Origin: an uncultured Christensenella sp.
GTDB lineage: Bacteria > Bacillota > Clostridia > Christensenellales > Pumilibacteraceae
Assembly: GCA_910585055.1 (NCBI GenBank)
Contig: CAJUBY010000016.1
Coordinates: 1 to 26,153 of the forward strand
Length of the DNA stretch: 26,153 nucleotides
Direction: 5' to 3'
In this document: one piece after another, positions 24,383-26,153 of the stretch
Position numbering within the stretch: position 1 is the stretch's first letter
How the letters are laid out: the number at the start of each line of letters is the position of its first letter
Made by a program: the position numbers and the translations under genes
Notes under the pieces: model-generated
What the model saw: only the letters and a program-made list of their open reading frames with translations
Database searches by the model: none
Told to the model about the DNA's origin: nothing

Positions 24383-26153
24383 AATTTTCGATCTCCGCTT
24401 TCGACTACAGTCAGAGTACCTTTTTCCACCGTGACCGCATAGTTACGCAAAACTTCGGCATCCTCACACTCCGCGCCGACCGAATATGTGCCGACCGGGA
24501 TATTGCCGCCGACGTCTGCGATGCCGTCGATCTCCGGCGTAAACTCGACGGTGTCCGTCCCCTCGATGCCCGTTACGGATATTTTTATTTCCGGCGTTTC
24601 TCCGTATCCTACCGTAAGAGACGATACTTTTACAGTCAACGATTTTTTGGCTATGGTATAACGATGTTCGGCGCCGCCCGTTATCTTATAGTTTTTATCG
24701 GAAACCGACGCTTTTGCCGTATATTCGCCCGCATTCACGCCCGCGCCCGTTACTGTCACTTCTATGTTGTTGCCGAATATACCGCGCGCAGCCGCCGTCG
24801 GAGCCTGCGATCTTCCGTTATAAACAAGCTTATCGTTGCTCCAAATAACGGACACGCCACGTTGTTCGATAACAAAGTCTACTGTACCGTTTTGAGCTAC
24901 GGTATAATTTTTATCCGATAAGAATGCTGTCGCCGTATATGTTCCGGCGTTCGTGCCGCTGCCCGATACAATAACTCCTATACTAACGCCGCCGATACCG
25001 GTCGCCGACGCCGTCGGCGACCGGTCTTGCCCGTCGTAAACGAACGATATGTTATTCCAAACTATCCCGATGCCGTACGGCTTGATCGAAAAATTTATCT
25101 CGGCATTTTCGGTGATCACGTAGTTGCCGTCCGACGACTCTGCGACCGCGGTATAGTCATCGCCGCAATCGGTCTGTGCGCCGCTCACGGAGACGGGTAT
25201 ACGGCTGTCGTGTATTCCTACAGCCGTCGCAACGGGGACCTGCGGTCCGCCGTTATACGTCAGCACAGCAGAACTCCATGTTGCACTCACGGCGAGCGGC
25301 GCTATAGTATACTCTTTGGCTCTCGTCGCAGTACTCACTCTATAATTGTTGTCGTTTATATACGCAAGCGCCGTGTACGTCCCGGCATTCGCTCCCGTAC
25401 CCTCCAAAATCACTTGAAGACGGCTGCCGTTAACACCTTCTGCGTCTGCCGTCGGGTTTTGCACGGAGCCGTTATACACAAACGATGTATTTGTTCCCCA
25501 ATTGATGTCTACGACGCACGGCAAGATCGTTAACTTGTATGACGAATTCCCGGGCGCAATATCGTATCCGTATCGGTCCGCACCGGTAAGATAAACGTTA
25601 GTATTGTATGTACCGGCATTTACATACGAAAAGCTGTTTTGATTAACTCCCACTTCGTCGCCGTCCAAAATATTGCCGAGCGAAACGGTAACATTATGGC
25701 GGTTTCCGTCGTACGTCGGTTCCGTTTCGCTGTTCCATATAACTTCCGCTATACGGTTTTTGACCGAAACATCAACGGACATAATACCGCTCGACACAAG
25801 CGACGTTATTTCCGGAGCGGACACTTGGACCGCTACGGTATATTTTCCGCCGCCGTCATACGGCATACGCCTATAACCGAATACGTTTAAAGACGACATA
25901 TCCTGCAGTATTTTCGAATCGTCCTTTATCCACGTATATTTAAACTTTGCTCCGTTTAACGCGTGCGACGCCGCAGCCGTAAAATAATACGGATCGCCGT
26001 AAGTTACTTCCGCAGTCTCCGCCGCGTGTCCGTCTGTATCGATACCCTTCTCCGCGTTTCCGTTAAGCGCGGACACGTAGCCGGTATCGTATAATTGGTC
26101 TGCAAGCCACGATTCATACATCTGTTTAAATGTATCTTCGTATTCCGTCAGAT
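24379..26153 (-). CDS. MBG/Ig-like multi-repeat protein, surface-type (partial, N-terminus beyond right edge)
   Basis: The frame is open to the right edge: in-frame codons continue upstream of the Met at 26119-26121, so the true start lies outside. From that Met, 580 residues are visible. After a non-repeated region (1-118) come six Ig-like units of about 72-85 residues. The pattern is xxWSN-LxYNG-xxPTAxAxGI-VxVSGxGxNAGTYTAxA-NYxI-YTI, typical of bacterial MBG/YDG-type adhesin repeats. The last unit (about 492-575) is a divergent MBG_2-like domain. The C-terminus (VVESGDRKL) has no sortase signal, transmembrane helix or S-layer motif. If exported, anchoring must therefore be through the missing N-terminal part. 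It shares four bases with the zinc-ribbon/Sel1 gene. Adhesion or extracellular scaffolding is likely. Confidence 0.88.
   Translation of the reverse strand, partial: LTEYEDTFKQMYESWLADQLYDTGYVSALNGNAEKGIDTDGHAAETAEVTYGDPYYFTAAASHALNGAKFKYTWIKDDSKILQDMSSLNVFGYRRMPYDGGGKYTVAVQVSAPEITSLVSSGIMSVDVSVKNRIAEVIWNSETEPTYDGNRHNVTVSLGNILDGDEVGVNQNSFSYVNAGTYNTNVYLTGADRYGYDIAPGNSSYKLTILPCVVDINWGTNTSFVYNGSVQNPTADAEGVNGSRLQVILEGTGANAGTYTALAYINDNNYRVSTATRAKEYTIAPLAVSATWSSAVLTYNGGPQVPVATAVGIHDSRIPVSVSGAQTDCGDDYTAVAESSDGNYVITENAEINFSIKPYGIGIVWNNISFVYDGQDRSPTASATGIGGVSIGVIVSGSGTNAGTYTATAFLSDKNYTVAQNGTVDFVIEQRGVSVIWSNDKLVYNGRSQAPTAAARGIFGNNIEVTVTGAGVNAGEYTAKASVSDKNYKITGGAEHRYTIAKKSLTVKVSSLTVGYGETPEIKISVTGIEGTDTVEFTPEIDGIADVGGNIPVGTYSVGAECEDAEVLRNYAVTVEKGTLTVVESGDRKL
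24400..25764 (-). repeat. Array of six MBG/Ig-like protein repeats
   Basis: Coding repeats of roughly 216-250 bases cover residues 120-574 of the visible protein, bounded near residues 200, 274, 347, 419 and 491. Units 2 to 5 are the most alike (YNG...PTA...NAGTYTA). At the DNA level they are well diverged, so the array looks old rather than recently expanded. Confidence 0.75.

Overview
The window reads as a chromosomal stretch of a bacterium of the Bacillota, probably an uncultured gut-type Clostridia lineage. The evidence is a V-type (Na+-type) ATPase operon in the Enterococcus ntp gene order, a sua5-ywlE-rpiB gene order like that of Bacillus, strong AAGGAG ribosome binding sites, sigma-A-like promoters and a lipobox lipoprotein. 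The exact taxon cannot be fixed from the sequence. Nearly everything lies on the minus strand. No tRNA, rRNA, CRISPR array, insertion sequence or phage gene was recognised, and no gene-free stretch exceeds 300 bases.

Left part (1-1762): two short transcription units. One encodes a double zinc-ribbon membrane protein cut by the left edge, the other a 254-residue lipoprotein. Both are preceded by the same roughly 76-bp upstream block, and both promoters have a long homopolymer tract (G8; A9 followed by G5) between the -35 and -10 elements. This pattern suggests co-regulated, possibly phase-variable expression.

Centre-left (1837-10955): rpiB followed by a complete nine-subunit V-type ATPase operon, transcribed leftwards in the order H/G-I-K-E-C-F-A-B-D. 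It has a good promoter in front of rpiB. The c-ring subunit keeps the Na+ ligands known from Enterococcus hirae NtpK, so Na+ coupling is predicted. Upstream are a protein-arginine-phosphatase-like gene (ywlE) and sua5 (tRNA t6A synthesis) with their own promoter.

Centre (12588-13343): the only clear plus-strand gene, a four-helix membrane protein of unknown function. It is divergent from sua5 and convergent with the next operon.

Right half (13375-26153): seven tightly packed, mostly translationally coupled genes, cut by the right edge. In transcription order they are a multi-repeat MBG/Ig-like surface-type protein, a zinc-ribbon/Sel1 protein, a long coiled-coil protein with a duplicated acidic tail motif, a putative HExxH metallopeptidase, a 1506-residue DUF4011-type SF1 helicase with an apparently dead nuclease domain, a helical protein resembling ESCRT-III, and a Vps4-like (meiotic-clade) AAA ATPase with an MIT-like N-terminus. 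I consider this operon the best candidate for an undescribed system: a bacterial ESCRT-III/Vps4-like remodelling module joined to a helicase, a protease and a surface protein. A defence or membrane-remodelling role is inference only.
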